Source: Proteobacteria bacterium UBA7447
Lineage (GTDB): Bacteria; Pseudomonadota; Gammaproteobacteria; Arenicellales; UBA868
Length of the DNA: 6,028 nt
Assembly: GCA_002477475.1 (NCBI GenBank)
Contig: DLPX01000003.1
Location: forward strand, 11,688-17,715
Reading direction: 5' to 3'
Shown piece by piece: positions 1 to 6,028 of this stretch. The position numbers and the translations under genes were made by a program. Within the stretch, counting starts at the first letter, position 1; each line of letters opens with the position of its first letter. The notes below the pieces were generated by a model, which did no database searches, was not told the DNA's origin, and saw only the letters and a list, made by a program, of their open reading frames with translations.

Positions 1-105
1 TTTTATTGCGACTAATGCTTCTGCTCTTCTTGTTTGGCTATTTCAGAGATTTCTTGTGATCTGTGCTTTCCAGTTGAACCTTGATGTCTTGATTGGCTGG
101 CACAG
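1..105. other. AT-richer flank beyond the operon, no gene called
   Basis: This stretch is visibly richer in A and T than the coding region. On the plus strand, one frame is open from the window edge to a TAA at 119-121, about 39 codons with a hydrophobic translation (for example SALLVWLF and LVICAF). It could be the tail of a convergent gene, but it shows no recognisable motif and could be chance. On the minus strand there is no ATG and no ORF that could be the start of a further operon gene. Confidence 0.3.
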
Positions 106-135
106 AAAAAGTTCAGGCTAAGGCCGGCCTATGAA
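106..135 (-). terminator. Candidate rho-independent terminator after the DUF1365 gene
   Basis: On the minus strand, TTC (135-133) pairs with GAA (114-112) and AGGC (130-127) with GCCT (118-115). This leaves a two-base bulge and an eight-base loop. One base later comes a run of five T's (110-106). The stem overlaps the DUF1365 stop codon. It is short and bulged, and the perfect palindrome AGGCCGGCCT (121-130) competes with it, so strength is uncertain. The position, exactly at the end of the gene series, is the main support. Confidence 0.42.
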
Positions 136-878
136 GCGTCTGGGTGCGGCACAAAGGGAACGCGCTTTAACCAAAGACGCAAGGCCTGCCAGTAAATCGC
201 GGTAATGACGCGCACGGTCATCAAGGGAAAGCGCAAAAGCGCGTGCCTCAGCGTTTGCGCACTCACTTCCCGGGCGTGCAGATCAAGTATCGCGGAGAAC
301 ATTTCGCTGGCGCCTTCGAAGGACCGCATTCTGACGCGAAGCCGGTCATCGGGCTGTGAAAACTGCCAGCGGTACCTCTGTTCCATTTTCATGAAAGGGG
401 ATACATGAAAGGCTTTGTCAAATTCAAACACCTTGTTCTCAGCAGTGACGCCTTCAGGGTAATGCATCACATAACAGTGCTGCTCGCCCCAGGGGGTGTT
501 GTTAACCTCGGCAACAACGAACTCCACTCGGCTGCCCGATTCATCCCAGCAAAAATAAAAACTAACCGGATTCATGCAATAGCCGAAGTACCGAAGGTGC
601 GTGAGCAGGGTAATTGACCCCTGGGGAGCACGCCCCTCTTCGCGTTCAACCAGTGCAGCGACCGAGGCCTTGAGCGACTGCTTTCGATCACCCAGATGAT
701 CCGCCCGACAAAACCACGCCAATGCGGGTCTCTTTGCCGACCAGAGCCAGTACGGATCAAACAGCATGGGCAATTCATCAAGGTCCAGGTACACCATAAA
801 GAGGCGATAACCGAATCCGTGTGGACGCGGGTGCTTTCGCTGGTGCCATACCCTGCCGAAATAAAATCGGCTGTTCAA
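129..878 (-). CDS. DUF1365 family protein
   Basis: From the TTG at 878 the product is 249 aa, the usual size for DUF1365 (COG3496). Diagnostic stretches are visible: a GRVWHQRKHPRPHGF segment at 8-22, YLDLDELP at 30-37, THLRYFGYCMNPVSFYFCWD at 93-112, EVNNTPWGEQHCY at 124-136 and KAFHVSPFM at 155-163. No catalytic mechanism is established; the family is known mainly from its genomic partnership with COG2907 flavoproteins, as here. The TTG at 878 is chosen because it forms a TTGA overlap with the flavoprotein stop, has a weak GAG eight bases upstream, and makes the protein begin close to the usual family N terminus (NSRFYFGRV). An in-frame TTG at 908 would add ten residues unlike the family, with poor ribosome-site spacing. 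It is the last gene of the series and is followed by a possible terminator. Confidence 0.92.
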   Translation of the reverse strand: MNSRFYFGRVWHQRKHPRPHGFGYRLFMVYLDLDELPMLFDPYWLWSAKRPALAWFCRADHLGDRKQSLKASVAALVEREEGRAPQGSITLLTHLRYFGYCMNPVSFYFCWDESGSRVEFVVAEVNNTPWGEQHCYVMHYPEGVTAENKVFEFDKAFHVSPFMKMEQRYRWQFSQPDDRLRVRMRSFEGASEMFSAILDLHAREVSAQTLRHALLRFPLMTVRVITAIYWQALRLWLKRVPFVPHPDAS

Positions 879-2128
879 AACGGCCGCTCGACATTGAAGG
901 CATCGCAAACCTGCGTTGCACTGCGTACACCGTCCTCGTGAAAACCAAATCCCCAGTAAGCACCGCAGTAACTGAGCCCACGGCGGCGGATCATTTGGGT
1001 GTGACGAGCCTGGGCCTCGTCTCGACCAGGAACAAACAGGGGATGTCGCACAGTTTCTTTATGCAAGATCGTATCCAGACGGAGATCTTCACGCTGATTT
1101 AGCGACACACAAAACGTCTTTGCGCTGTCGAGCGCCTGCAGCTTGTTCATGTTGTACGTCACACACGTACCAGAGCGCATGCCCTCTTTCATTCGGTAAT
1201 TCCAGCTCGCCCAAGCGCGTTGGGTTCTCGGCAGTACGCGGGTATCGGTGTGCAGGCAAACCTCATTGTCCTGATACGGGAAGGCGCTCAGCAATTCTCT
1301 TTCCTCTTCCTCCGCCTCAGCCACCAGCGCCAAGCTGGTATCCGCGTGCGTCGCGAGAACCACCTCATCGAAAATCTGACTGTCTCCCCCGCCAAAAAGA
1401 AGCTTGACGCCCTGACCCGCACGCAGGACCTGCGACACGGGACGATTCAGACACAGTCGCGATCCGAGCGCTCGCGCAATCTGCTCAACGTAGTGCCGCG
1501 AACCCCCTGTCACGGTACGCCAAATCGGACGGTTGCCGATCTGCAGCATCGCATGGTTTCTCAAAAATTCCAGAACAAAGCGCATCGGAAAATTCCGAAA
1601 GGTGCGCGTATCGCACGACCAGAGCGCGCCTCCCAATGGCAGCAGATACCGATCCAGCAGGACATCGCTGTAACCGTGCTGCCTTGCAAAATCACCCACC
1701 GTAATCTGGTCCCCAAGCCCCGCTTCAAAACTCTTGATCCCGTCACGGTTAAAACGCAGGATATCCTTCAGCAGCCGCCAGCTCTCAGCACGCAGCAGAT
1801 TGCCCCGTTGGGCGAAAAAGGTATTCAAATTAGATCCGCTGAATTCGAAGCCGGTCACGTCACAACGCACGCTGAAACTCATATCAGATGGCTGCGACCT
1901 GACACCGAGCGCATCGAACAATGCGCTCAGTAACGGATAATTCGCAAAGTTGAAGACTATAAAGCCAGTGTCGATGGCAATGCCGGATCGGCCGTCGTGC
2001 ACAGCTACCGTATGAGCATGACCGCCTGCGCGGTTTGCGGTCTCAAAAACGGTTACGTTGTGATGCCGGCCCAACCCCAGGGCACAGACCAGGCCAGAGA
2101 CGCCGGCCCCGACCACGGCGATATTCAC
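875..2128 (-). CDS. FAD-dependent amine-oxidase-like oxidoreductase (COG2907 type)
   Basis: This 417-aa flavoprotein starts almost at once with a Rossmann dinucleotide-binding motif, GAGVSG at 7-12, followed by the acidic strand end VFE at 27-29 and the AGGHAHTV stretch at 34-41 typical of this group. A DTGFIVFNFANYP segment at 53-65 and the C-terminal FAD-contacting stretch YCGAYWGFGFHEDGV at 387-401 also fit the COG2907 family. No signal peptide or membrane helix is evident, so it is probably cytoplasmic or loosely membrane-associated. Relatives sit beside DUF1365 and cyclopropane-synthase-like methyltransferases, and flavoproteins from such clusters have been linked to furan fatty-acid formation. 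A redox step on an acyl chain is therefore plausible but not shown. The start is GTG, overlapping the desaturase stop by 4 nt with GGAG six bases upstream. Its stop overlaps the next gene's start by 4 nt. Confidence 0.93.
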   Translation of the reverse strand: MNIAVVGAGVSGLVCALGLGRHHNVTVFETANRAGGHAHTVAVHDGRSGIAIDTGFIVFNFANYPLLSALFDALGVRSQPSDMSFSVRCDVTGFEFSGSNLNTFFAQRGNLLRAESWRLLKDILRFNRDGIKSFEAGLGDQITVGDFARQHGYSDVLLDRYLLPLGGALWSCDTRTFRNFPMRFVLEFLRNHAMLQIGNRPIWRTVTGGSRHYVEQIARALGSRLCLNRPVSQVLRAGQGVKLLFGGGDSQIFDEVVLATHADTSLALVAEAEEEERELLSAFPYQDNEVCLHTDTRVLPRTQRAWASWNYRMKEGMRSGTCVTYNMNKLQALDSAKTFCVSLNQREDLRLDTILHKETVRHPLFVPGRDEAQARHTQMIRRRGLSYCGAYWGFGFHEDGVRSATQVCDAFNVERPF

Positions 2129-3087
2129 CGCTGGCTCCGGCCTGCCTCGATGATGTTATTCGGCACGGGTCGAAGATTCCAGACAAGGCCCAGTCCCTGC
2201 AGCAGCCGAAGCCCCAGATAAGACAGGTCAATTTCCCACCAGTAGAAACCCTGCCTTGCGGCGCCCGGGAAGCGATGATGATTGTTGTGCCAGCCCTCGC
2301 CCAAGGTCAGCACCGCGAGCAATGCATTGTTGCGGCTGTGATCCGGCGTATCAAACCGCCGTTTGCCGAACCGGTGTGCGAGGGAGTTGATGGTGTAAGT
2401 GGCGTGGTAAAGCACCGTGGTTGATATAAAGAAACCCCACACCAGTGCCTGCCACCCGCTCGTCTGCCACTCGGGATAAGTGGCTGCTGCCCAGTCCCCC
2501 AGAAAAAAACAAAGCGCGGCAAAAGCCACCAGTGGCAACCAGTCCACCCTTTCAAGCCAGACCAGCTCACGAATCTTGCCCAAGTCGCCTATCTGCCCCC
2601 AGCGGATGGAAAACGCATCTCGGGTCAGGAACCAAAGCACGTGGCTGAACCAGAAAGTGTCGGTTTGCGGGGAGTGCGGATCCAGCTCGGTGTCGGAATG
2701 AATATGGTGTTGCCGATGATGACTTGCCCACCACAGTGGGCCGCGCTGACCGGCGGTACATCCCAATACCGCAAACAGAAACCGCAACGGTCGACTGCTT
2801 TCAAAAGCGCGGTGTGAAAAATATCGGTGATAAAACGCCGTGATGAAAAACATCCGGGCGACGTACATCAGGAGCGCAAGCGCAACGGCGAAGCCGCTGA
2901 TCCCGGTCCACAGCACCCCCAGGCATCCGAGATGCATCCCAACAAAGGGAACAAGGCGCCAGGGATCCATAGCACGGGGGGAGTGGGCGCCGACGTGCTC
3001 AAGATAGCGATCGTCATTGGTGAGCCAGTAGACAAAAACCCGCCAGCGCGACGGCGGAGTGATCGACTTTCCAAGAGAAGTTTCCAA
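2125..3087 (-). CDS. Membrane fatty-acid desaturase (acyl-CoA/acyl-lipid delta-9 type)
   Basis: The product is 320 aa, matching bacterial delta-9-type desaturases. All three di-iron histidine boxes are intact: HRYFSH at 87-92, HRQHH at 124-128 and HNNHH at 267-271 within EGWHNNHH. The conserved NSLAH at 234-238 supplies a further histidine ligand in this family. Hydrophobic stretches near 45-61, 65-85, 101-112, 184-200 and 212-228 place it in the inner membrane with the iron site facing the cytoplasm. The expected reaction is oxygen-dependent insertion of a cis double bond into a saturated acyl chain, using electrons from a reductase not seen here. Acyl-CoA versus phospholipid substrate cannot be decided from sequence. 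The start is TTG, supported by the AGGG site. The last four bases overlap the flavoprotein start. Its place behind a two-component pair suggests membrane-signal-controlled desaturation, by inference. Confidence 0.94.
   Translation of the reverse strand: METSLGKSITPPSRWRVFVYWLTNDDRYLEHVGAHSPRAMDPWRLVPFVGMHLGCLGVLWTGISGFAVALALLMYVARMFFITAFYHRYFSHRAFESSRPLRFLFAVLGCTAGQRGPLWWASHHRQHHIHSDTELDPHSPQTDTFWFSHVLWFLTRDAFSIRWGQIGDLGKIRELVWLERVDWLPLVAFAALCFFLGDWAAATYPEWQTSGWQALVWGFFISTTVLYHATYTINSLAHRFGKRRFDTPDHSRNNALLAVLTLGEGWHNNHHRFPGAARQGFYWWEIDLSYLGLRLLQGLGLVWNLRPVPNNIIEAGRSQR
2135..2138 (-). promoter_or_regulatory. Ribosome binding site for the FAD oxidoreductase GTG start
   Basis: A GGAG core on the minus strand lies six nucleotides before the GTG at 2128 and inside the 3' end of the desaturase gene. 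It decides the start: the GTG overlaps the desaturase TGA as GTGA, and the resulting protein begins directly with the beta strand of its FAD-binding fold, leaving no room for a later start. Confidence 0.6.
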
Positions 3088-3094
3088 ATTAGTA

Positions 3095-3098
3095 CCCT
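3095..3098 (-). promoter_or_regulatory. Ribosome binding site for the desaturase, overlapping the kinase stop codon
   Basis: The minus strand reads TAGGG, in which TAG is the kinase stop codon and AGGG is a Shine-Dalgarno-like core. Seven nucleotides separate it from a TTG codon at 3087. This spacing supports TTG as the desaturase start, since the next in-frame ATG is about 39 codons further in and would remove part of the N-terminal region. The arrangement suggests termination-reinitiation coupling. Confidence 0.6.
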
Positions 3099-4392
3099 AT
3101 AGATCCTCAGTTACCGCGTCCGGAAAATCGACCAGAGCAGTTGTTCCTTCACCCTGAGTGCTACGCAGCGTGACGGGCCAGCCAAAGCGGTCTGAGAGCT
3201 TGCCGACGATATTCAGTCCGACGCCGTGACCCCCCGGACGGGCCTGACTGCCCCGACTGAAGGCATGAAACGCATGGTCCTGATCCCGATTCGACATGCC
3301 GATTCCCGTGTCGGTGATCGTCACCTCTTTGCCTTTGATTGAAACGAGCACCGAGCCTTCGTCAGTGTAGGTACAGGCATTACGCAATAAATTGCCGAGC
3401 AGGACCGAGACAACACGTTCGGGGGCTCGAACCCGCAGTCGGTTGAAGAAATCGGTTTTGACCTTTACGGACCGACTCTCTAACAGAATTGAGGCCCGAT
3501 CCACCTCCTCCGCCAAGAGATCATTAATACAGACCATGTTGGCCTCGATATCACGATCTGGCTCGCGCGCTAAAAGCAGGAAGGCTTCGACGAGATTGGT
3601 CATCTGGACCGCCGCCCGCTGAATCTTGGTCACCGACTTCGTCGCCCGATCTGACAGGGCATTGTCCTTCAGTGCGAGATCACAGGCGACACGCATCACG
3701 GTTAACGGACTTCTCAGTTCATGACTCACGTCGCGGGTAAACTCACGCTCGCGTGCCACAAAGGCATTCACCCGCTCGACAAGATGTTTTAGCGCGTCCC
3801 CCAGCACCATAATCTCCCGATCCGTGCCGTCGGGCAGATCACTGACGTCAAAATCTGGATGATGTGATGCCTCCAATTGCAGCGACTCGACTTGATCGGC
3901 GAGCCTAATAACTGGCGAGACTGAGCTGCGATATACGCGATAGATCAGGTATAGGGACGCATAGACCACGATCAGCACCAGCGCCAGCGGTACGAGGCCA
4001 AACCATAGTGCCAAAGCCCTAACCTGTTCTCCCTCGAAAACCAGGATAAGCCTTTCTCCGTCGCGCTCCGAGACCAGTACGTTGTAGGAATGATGATGCC
4101 CCTTCATGCCATGAAAGCCGGGACCGAGACCACGCAACGCCTCTGGCGTATCAGCAGAATCCGAGAAATACGCCATCAGGTTACGGGTGTCAGGCAGGGG
4201 AAAGGATGCGTTCTTTTTCCGGTGATCCCAGAAATACTCGGCCTCCGTATCGAGGGCCTGCCGGACCAGCAGCTCTTCCATGACCCAACCGGCGCCCCAG
4301 GTGCCGAGGAGGGCCGCAAAACCGACCAGCAGGATATGAAACGTGATCGTCCGGGAAAAACGCCGGACGCTGCCCGTTTTAATGGGCGGCAT
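3097..4392 (-). CDS. Membrane sensor histidine kinase, partner of the adjacent response regulator
   Basis: From the ATG at 4392 the product is 431 aa. An in-frame TTG at 4449 would add 19 residues, but it lies deep inside the regulator gene, so the ATG, which gives a 14-nt overlap, is preferred. The order is: short cytoplasmic tail, transmembrane helix about 15-37, periplasmic sensor region about 38-125, second helix about 127-152, HAMP-like linker about 153-212, then the kinase core. Catalytic elements are intact: H224 in SHELRSPL (H box), N338 in GNLLRNA (N box), DTGIGM at 361-366 (G1) and GGHGVGL at 387-393 (G2). It should autophosphorylate on H224 and pass phosphate to the regulator's D57. 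The periplasmic region contains a cluster of H94 and H99-H101, which could bind metal or sense pH; the signal is unknown. The stop codon overlaps the desaturase ribosome site, so the kinase and lipid genes appear translationally linked. Confidence 0.95.
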   Translation of the reverse strand: MPPIKTGSVRRFSRTITFHILLVGFAALLGTWGAGWVMEELLVRQALDTEAEYFWDHRKKNASFPLPDTRNLMAYFSDSADTPEALRGLGPGFHGMKGHHHSYNVLVSERDGERLILVFEGEQVRALALWFGLVPLALVLIVVYASLYLIYRVYRSSVSPVIRLADQVESLQLEASHHPDFDVSDLPDGTDREIMVLGDALKHLVERVNAFVAREREFTRDVSHELRSPLTVMRVACDLALKDNALSDRATKSVTKIQRAAVQMTNLVEAFLLLAREPDRDIEANMVCINDLLAEEVDRASILLESRSVKVKTDFFNRLRVRAPERVVSVLLGNLLRNACTYTDEGSVLVSIKGKEVTITDTGIGMSNRDQDHAFHAFSRGSQARPGGHGVGLNIVGKLSDRFGWPVTLRSTQGEGTTALVDFPDAVTEDL

Positions 4393-5086
4393 CCGGGTCA
4401 CATAGTCGGTAGCCGATCCCCGGCAGAGTCTGCAGATAGGACTTGTCAAAAGGCTTATCGATCACTTTACGCAGGTTGTACATATGACTACGAAGGGTAT
4501 CACTGTCAGGCAGCATGTCACCCCAAATCTCCCGCTCCACATCCTGTCTGGACACCACGCCCGGTGAGCGCTCCATGAGGATTTTGAGTAACTTGTAACC
4601 GATCGGAGAGAGGATGAGCTCCTGCTCGTCCCGTTTCACGACGAGAGACTTCTGGTCGAACTCAATTCCACCGACGCGGAGCGTATCCTCAGCCGACGGA
4701 GCCGAGTGACCTCGGCGAATCAGCACCCGAACTCTCGCCTCAAGCTCTTCAATCTCGAAGGGCTTAACCAGATAGTCGTCGGCACCAAACTCAAACCCCT
4801 TGAGTTTGTCCTCCAGCGTATCCCGTGCGGTGAGCATCAGTACGGGAGTCGTCTTTCCCATTTTTTCTCGCAGCTCACGGCACATCGACAGGCCGTCTCG
4901 ACGCGGCAACATCAGATCAAGAATAATCGCGTCGTAGTCGTTCTGCGCGACAAGGTTGATTCCGACCTCTCCGTCGGGAGCGTAGTCGAGCTCATACCCG
5001 ACATCCTCCATGTACTCGTAGACGAGTTCAGCAATGTCCTGATGGTCTTCGACGAGCAGCACGCTGCCCTTGGTTTGGACTTCCAT
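4379..5086 (-). CDS. OmpR/PhoB-type DNA-binding response regulator
   Basis: This is a cytoplasmic two-component response regulator of 235 aa from the ATG chosen here, a typical length. The receiver domain covers about residues 6-120. It has the acidic pair E13-D14, the phospho-acceptor D57 (in IILDLMLPRRDG), the switch threonine T86 (LTARD) and the conserved lysine K108 (LVKPF). The C-terminal winged-helix DNA-binding domain covers about 135-230, with the SDTLRSHMYNLRKVID recognition region and the closing GIGYRL motif. A TTG at 5101, five codons upstream in frame, is an alternative start; neither has a strong Shine-Dalgarno, and ATG is preferred. The last 14 nt overlap the start of the histidine kinase, its evident partner. 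The winged-helix sequence reminds me of ColR-type regulators, which control envelope functions in pseudomonads, but that is memory-based. The likely targets are its own operon and other membrane-lipid genes, by inference from context. Confidence 0.95.
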   Translation of the reverse strand: MEVQTKGSVLLVEDHQDIAELVYEYMEDVGYELDYAPDGEVGINLVAQNDYDAIILDLMLPRRDGLSMCRELREKMGKTTPVLMLTARDTLEDKLKGFEFGADDYLVKPFEIEELEARVRVLIRRGHSAPSAEDTLRVGGIEFDQKSLVVKRDEQELILSPIGYKLLKILMERSPGVVSRQDVEREIWGDMLPDSDTLRSHMYNLRKVIDKPFDKSYLQTLPGIGYRLCDPDAAH

Positions 5087-5123
5087 AATTTCAGTATCCA
5101 ATTTAATTGATCGCTAATTCTGT

Positions 5124-5150
5124 GGTTTAACCGTGATCACCGTGTGAACC
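5124..5150 (-). promoter_or_regulatory. Candidate operator: three tandem GGT-initial 9-mers upstream of the response regulator
   Basis: On the minus strand, three adjacent 9-mers read GGTTCACAC, GGTGATCAC and GGTTAAACC. The first two match at six of nine positions (GGT, then CAC at the end); the third is looser. The block also contains the palindrome GTGATCAC and is bracketed by GGTT and AACC. It sits in the only real gap of the gene series, about 40-65 nt before the regulator start. OmpR-type regulators usually bind direct repeats with a period of about 10-11 bp, so a 9-bp period fits imperfectly. No clear sigma-70 -35/-10 pair was found beside it. Autoregulation is inference only. Confidence 0.25.
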
Positions 5151-5157
5151 GGTGCGT

Positions 5158-5925
5158 TTACCGCCGCGGCGGCCAGGGAATCAGGGCGCTGGTGACGTTG
5201 GCGTAAGCCGAATAGTCCGGACGCCGAGACGGCATTGCCTGCTCCATCCGGGCTACCCCCGTGAATCTGAGAATGGACCAGGTCATCAGCAGGGGCGCAA
5301 ACACGGTCCATCCCCCGCCGCCAATCAGGGCCAGACCGAAAACCGACCACGCCATGCACAACTCCCCGAAATAGTTGGGGTGCCGGCTGTATCGCCACAG
5401 GCCAGTCTTCAAAACTCCAGTACCGTCATCTCCTTTTGAAAACGTTGCCAACTGATGGTCAGCAACCGCCTGGATGACAAATCCAGACAGCCACAATCCC
5501 AGCATCAATGCATCTGCCCACAGCAACTCGCCGGTGCGGGTCATGACAACCGACAACGGAATCGCTGCAACAAAACCCATCACGCCCTGCAGGAGAAATA
5601 TACCAGGCAGACTTTTTATCCCGAATCCTCGGCCCCAGCCCGAGCGGATCTCTGTGTAGCGCCTGTCTTCCCCAGTACGGGCACTGCGCACAATGACCAT
5701 TGCCGACAGGCGAAGCGCAGCTATCCCGATCGCCGCCAGGGTAATCCCGGCAATGCTGCCCGGCGGCCAGGTATCTTGCGCATAAACCAGGGCGCTGGCT
5801 ACGGCAAGCCAGGGCCAGAACACATCGGCAACGCCTGCATCGCGCTTGGCCAGGCTGACCGCCCATGCAACGACAGATATGAGCACGCAGTAAAGGAGGG
5901 CGAGAAAAAAGGGGTGATTTAACAT
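5158..5925 (-). CDS. DUF1295 family integral membrane protein (steroid 5-alpha-reductase-like)
   Basis: The product is 255 aa, a normal length for the DUF1295 (COG3752) family. It is strongly hydrophobic, with likely membrane segments near residues 5-25, 33-50, 57-79, 106-126, 136-156 and 190-218. Family hallmarks are visible: a DAGVADVFWPW stretch at 29-39, a DRRYTEIR segment at 87-94, and the conserved C-terminal motif GLWRYSRHPNYFGE at 175-188. That last motif is shared with steroid 5-alpha-reductases and isoprenylcysteine methyltransferases and is thought to form the cofactor-binding region. The exact reaction is not established; a reductase or transferase acting on a lipid in the inner membrane is the family-based guess. 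The start is ATG, with no convincing Shine-Dalgarno just upstream. It is the first complete gene of the minus-strand series, about 71 nt ahead of the response regulator. Family membership is solid; substrate is unknown. Confidence 0.93.
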   Translation of the reverse strand: MLNHPFFLALLYCVLISVVAWAVSLAKRDAGVADVFWPWLAVASALVYAQDTWPPGSIAGITLAAIGIAALRLSAMVIVRSARTGEDRRYTEIRSGWGRGFGIKSLPGIFLLQGVMGFVAAIPLSVVMTRTGELLWADALMLGLWLSGFVIQAVADHQLATFSKGDDGTGVLKTGLWRYSRHPNYFGELCMAWSVFGLALIGGGGWTVFAPLLMTWSILRFTGVARMEQAMPSRRPDYSAYANVTSALIPWPPRR

Positions 5926-6028
5926 TTATTTCGCGTTCAAGATTTACACTTTGATTTTGTCATTGTCTTCGTGAATAAGCCATGCGCTTAAACGTTTTAC
6001 CCTTGACCGCGCGTCCCGTCTGTCTTCT
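5926..6028. other. Upstream flank with competing partial ORFs
   Basis: Three readings cannot be separated. On the minus strand, one frame is open from the edge to a TAA at 5944-5946, giving a 27-residue charged tail ending HEDNDKIKV; if real, the upstream gene would end 18 nt before the DUF1295 start and belong to the same operon. A second minus frame runs from the edge to a TGA at 5960-5962. On the plus strand, an ATG at 5982 opens a frame to the edge beginning MRLNVLPLTARPV, which could be a divergent gene. None carries a recognised motif. An 8-bp palindrome, AAACGTTT, lies at about 5990-5997. No convincing minus-strand -35/-10 pair was found. Confidence 0.3.

Noticed and set aside
879..908. 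Extended DUF1365 start at TTG 908
   Set aside because: The extra ten residues (MRCLQCRAAV) do not resemble the family N terminus and the ribosome-site spacing is poor. The TTGA overlap at 875-878 matches the preceding junction style.
1220..1933. A 237-codon plus-strand ORF opposite the flavoprotein gene
   Set aside because: It lies wholly inside a well-supported COG2907 gene on the other strand. Its translation has no recognisable motif and reads as the antisense of high-GC coding sequence.
4393..4449. Extended histidine kinase start at TTG 4449
   Set aside because: It would add 19 residues encoded inside the regulator's DNA-binding domain, with no good ribosome site. The ATG at 4392 gives a normal short cytoplasmic tail before the first membrane helix.
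4090..4578. A 162-codon plus-strand ORF spanning the kinase-regulator junction
   Set aside because: It is antisense to two genes with intact catalytic motifs; the translation is low in hydrophobic residues and shows no domain.
5455..5922. A 155-codon plus-strand ORF opposite the DUF1295 gene
   Set aside because: The DUF1295 reading has clear family motifs and membrane segments. The opposite frame is rich in Q, N, R and P, as expected of an antisense shadow of a membrane protein.
1..6028. Mobile elements, CRISPR arrays, tRNA or rRNA genes
   Set aside because: No transposase or integrase motif, regularly spaced repeat array, cloverleaf or rRNA-like stretch was seen; nearly the whole window is occupied by six intact genes.

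Overview
The window holds six complete genes, all on the minus strand and read from high to low coordinates. They look like one operon for membrane fatty-acid modification with a two-component regulatory pair built in. Moderate-to-high GC, dense gene packing and the protein families suggest a Gram-negative proteobacterium, most likely a marine-type gammaproteobacterium. That placement is an inference from family resemblance; nothing in the window fixes the genus.

In transcription order: (1) 5925-5158, a membrane protein of the DUF1295 / steroid 5-alpha-reductase-like family; (2) 5086-4379, an OmpR-type response regulator; (3) 4392-3097, its membrane sensor histidine kinase; (4) 3087-2125, an acyl-lipid/acyl-CoA desaturase with all three histidine boxes; (5) 2128-875, an FAD-dependent amine-oxidase-like oxidoreductase (COG2907 type); (6) 878-129, a DUF1365 protein. 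A bulged stem-loop followed by five T's lies just after the last stop codon and may end the transcript.

Coupling is tight from the regulator onward. Regulator and kinase overlap by 14 nt. The desaturase ribosome site lies on the kinase stop codon. The last two junctions are 4-nt overlaps (GTGA and TTGA). The only real internal gap is about 71 nt before the regulator, and it carries three tandem GGT-initial 9-mers that could be an operator. The last three genes all appear to start at non-ATG codons.

COG2907 flavoproteins and DUF1365 proteins commonly sit beside cyclopropane-fatty-acid-synthase-like methyltransferases and DUF1295 proteins, in clusters tied to unusual (methylated, cyclopropane or furan) fatty acids and oxidative or photo-oxidative stress. 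Here no methyltransferase is present; a desaturase and a two-component system sit in the cluster instead. A reasonable model is that the sensor monitors the envelope, the regulator controls the operon, the desaturase introduces a double bond, and the flavoprotein, DUF1365 and DUF1295 proteins act on the acyl chain or resulting lipid. This model is inference. The two edges (1-105 and 5926-6028) hold no gene that can be called with confidence.
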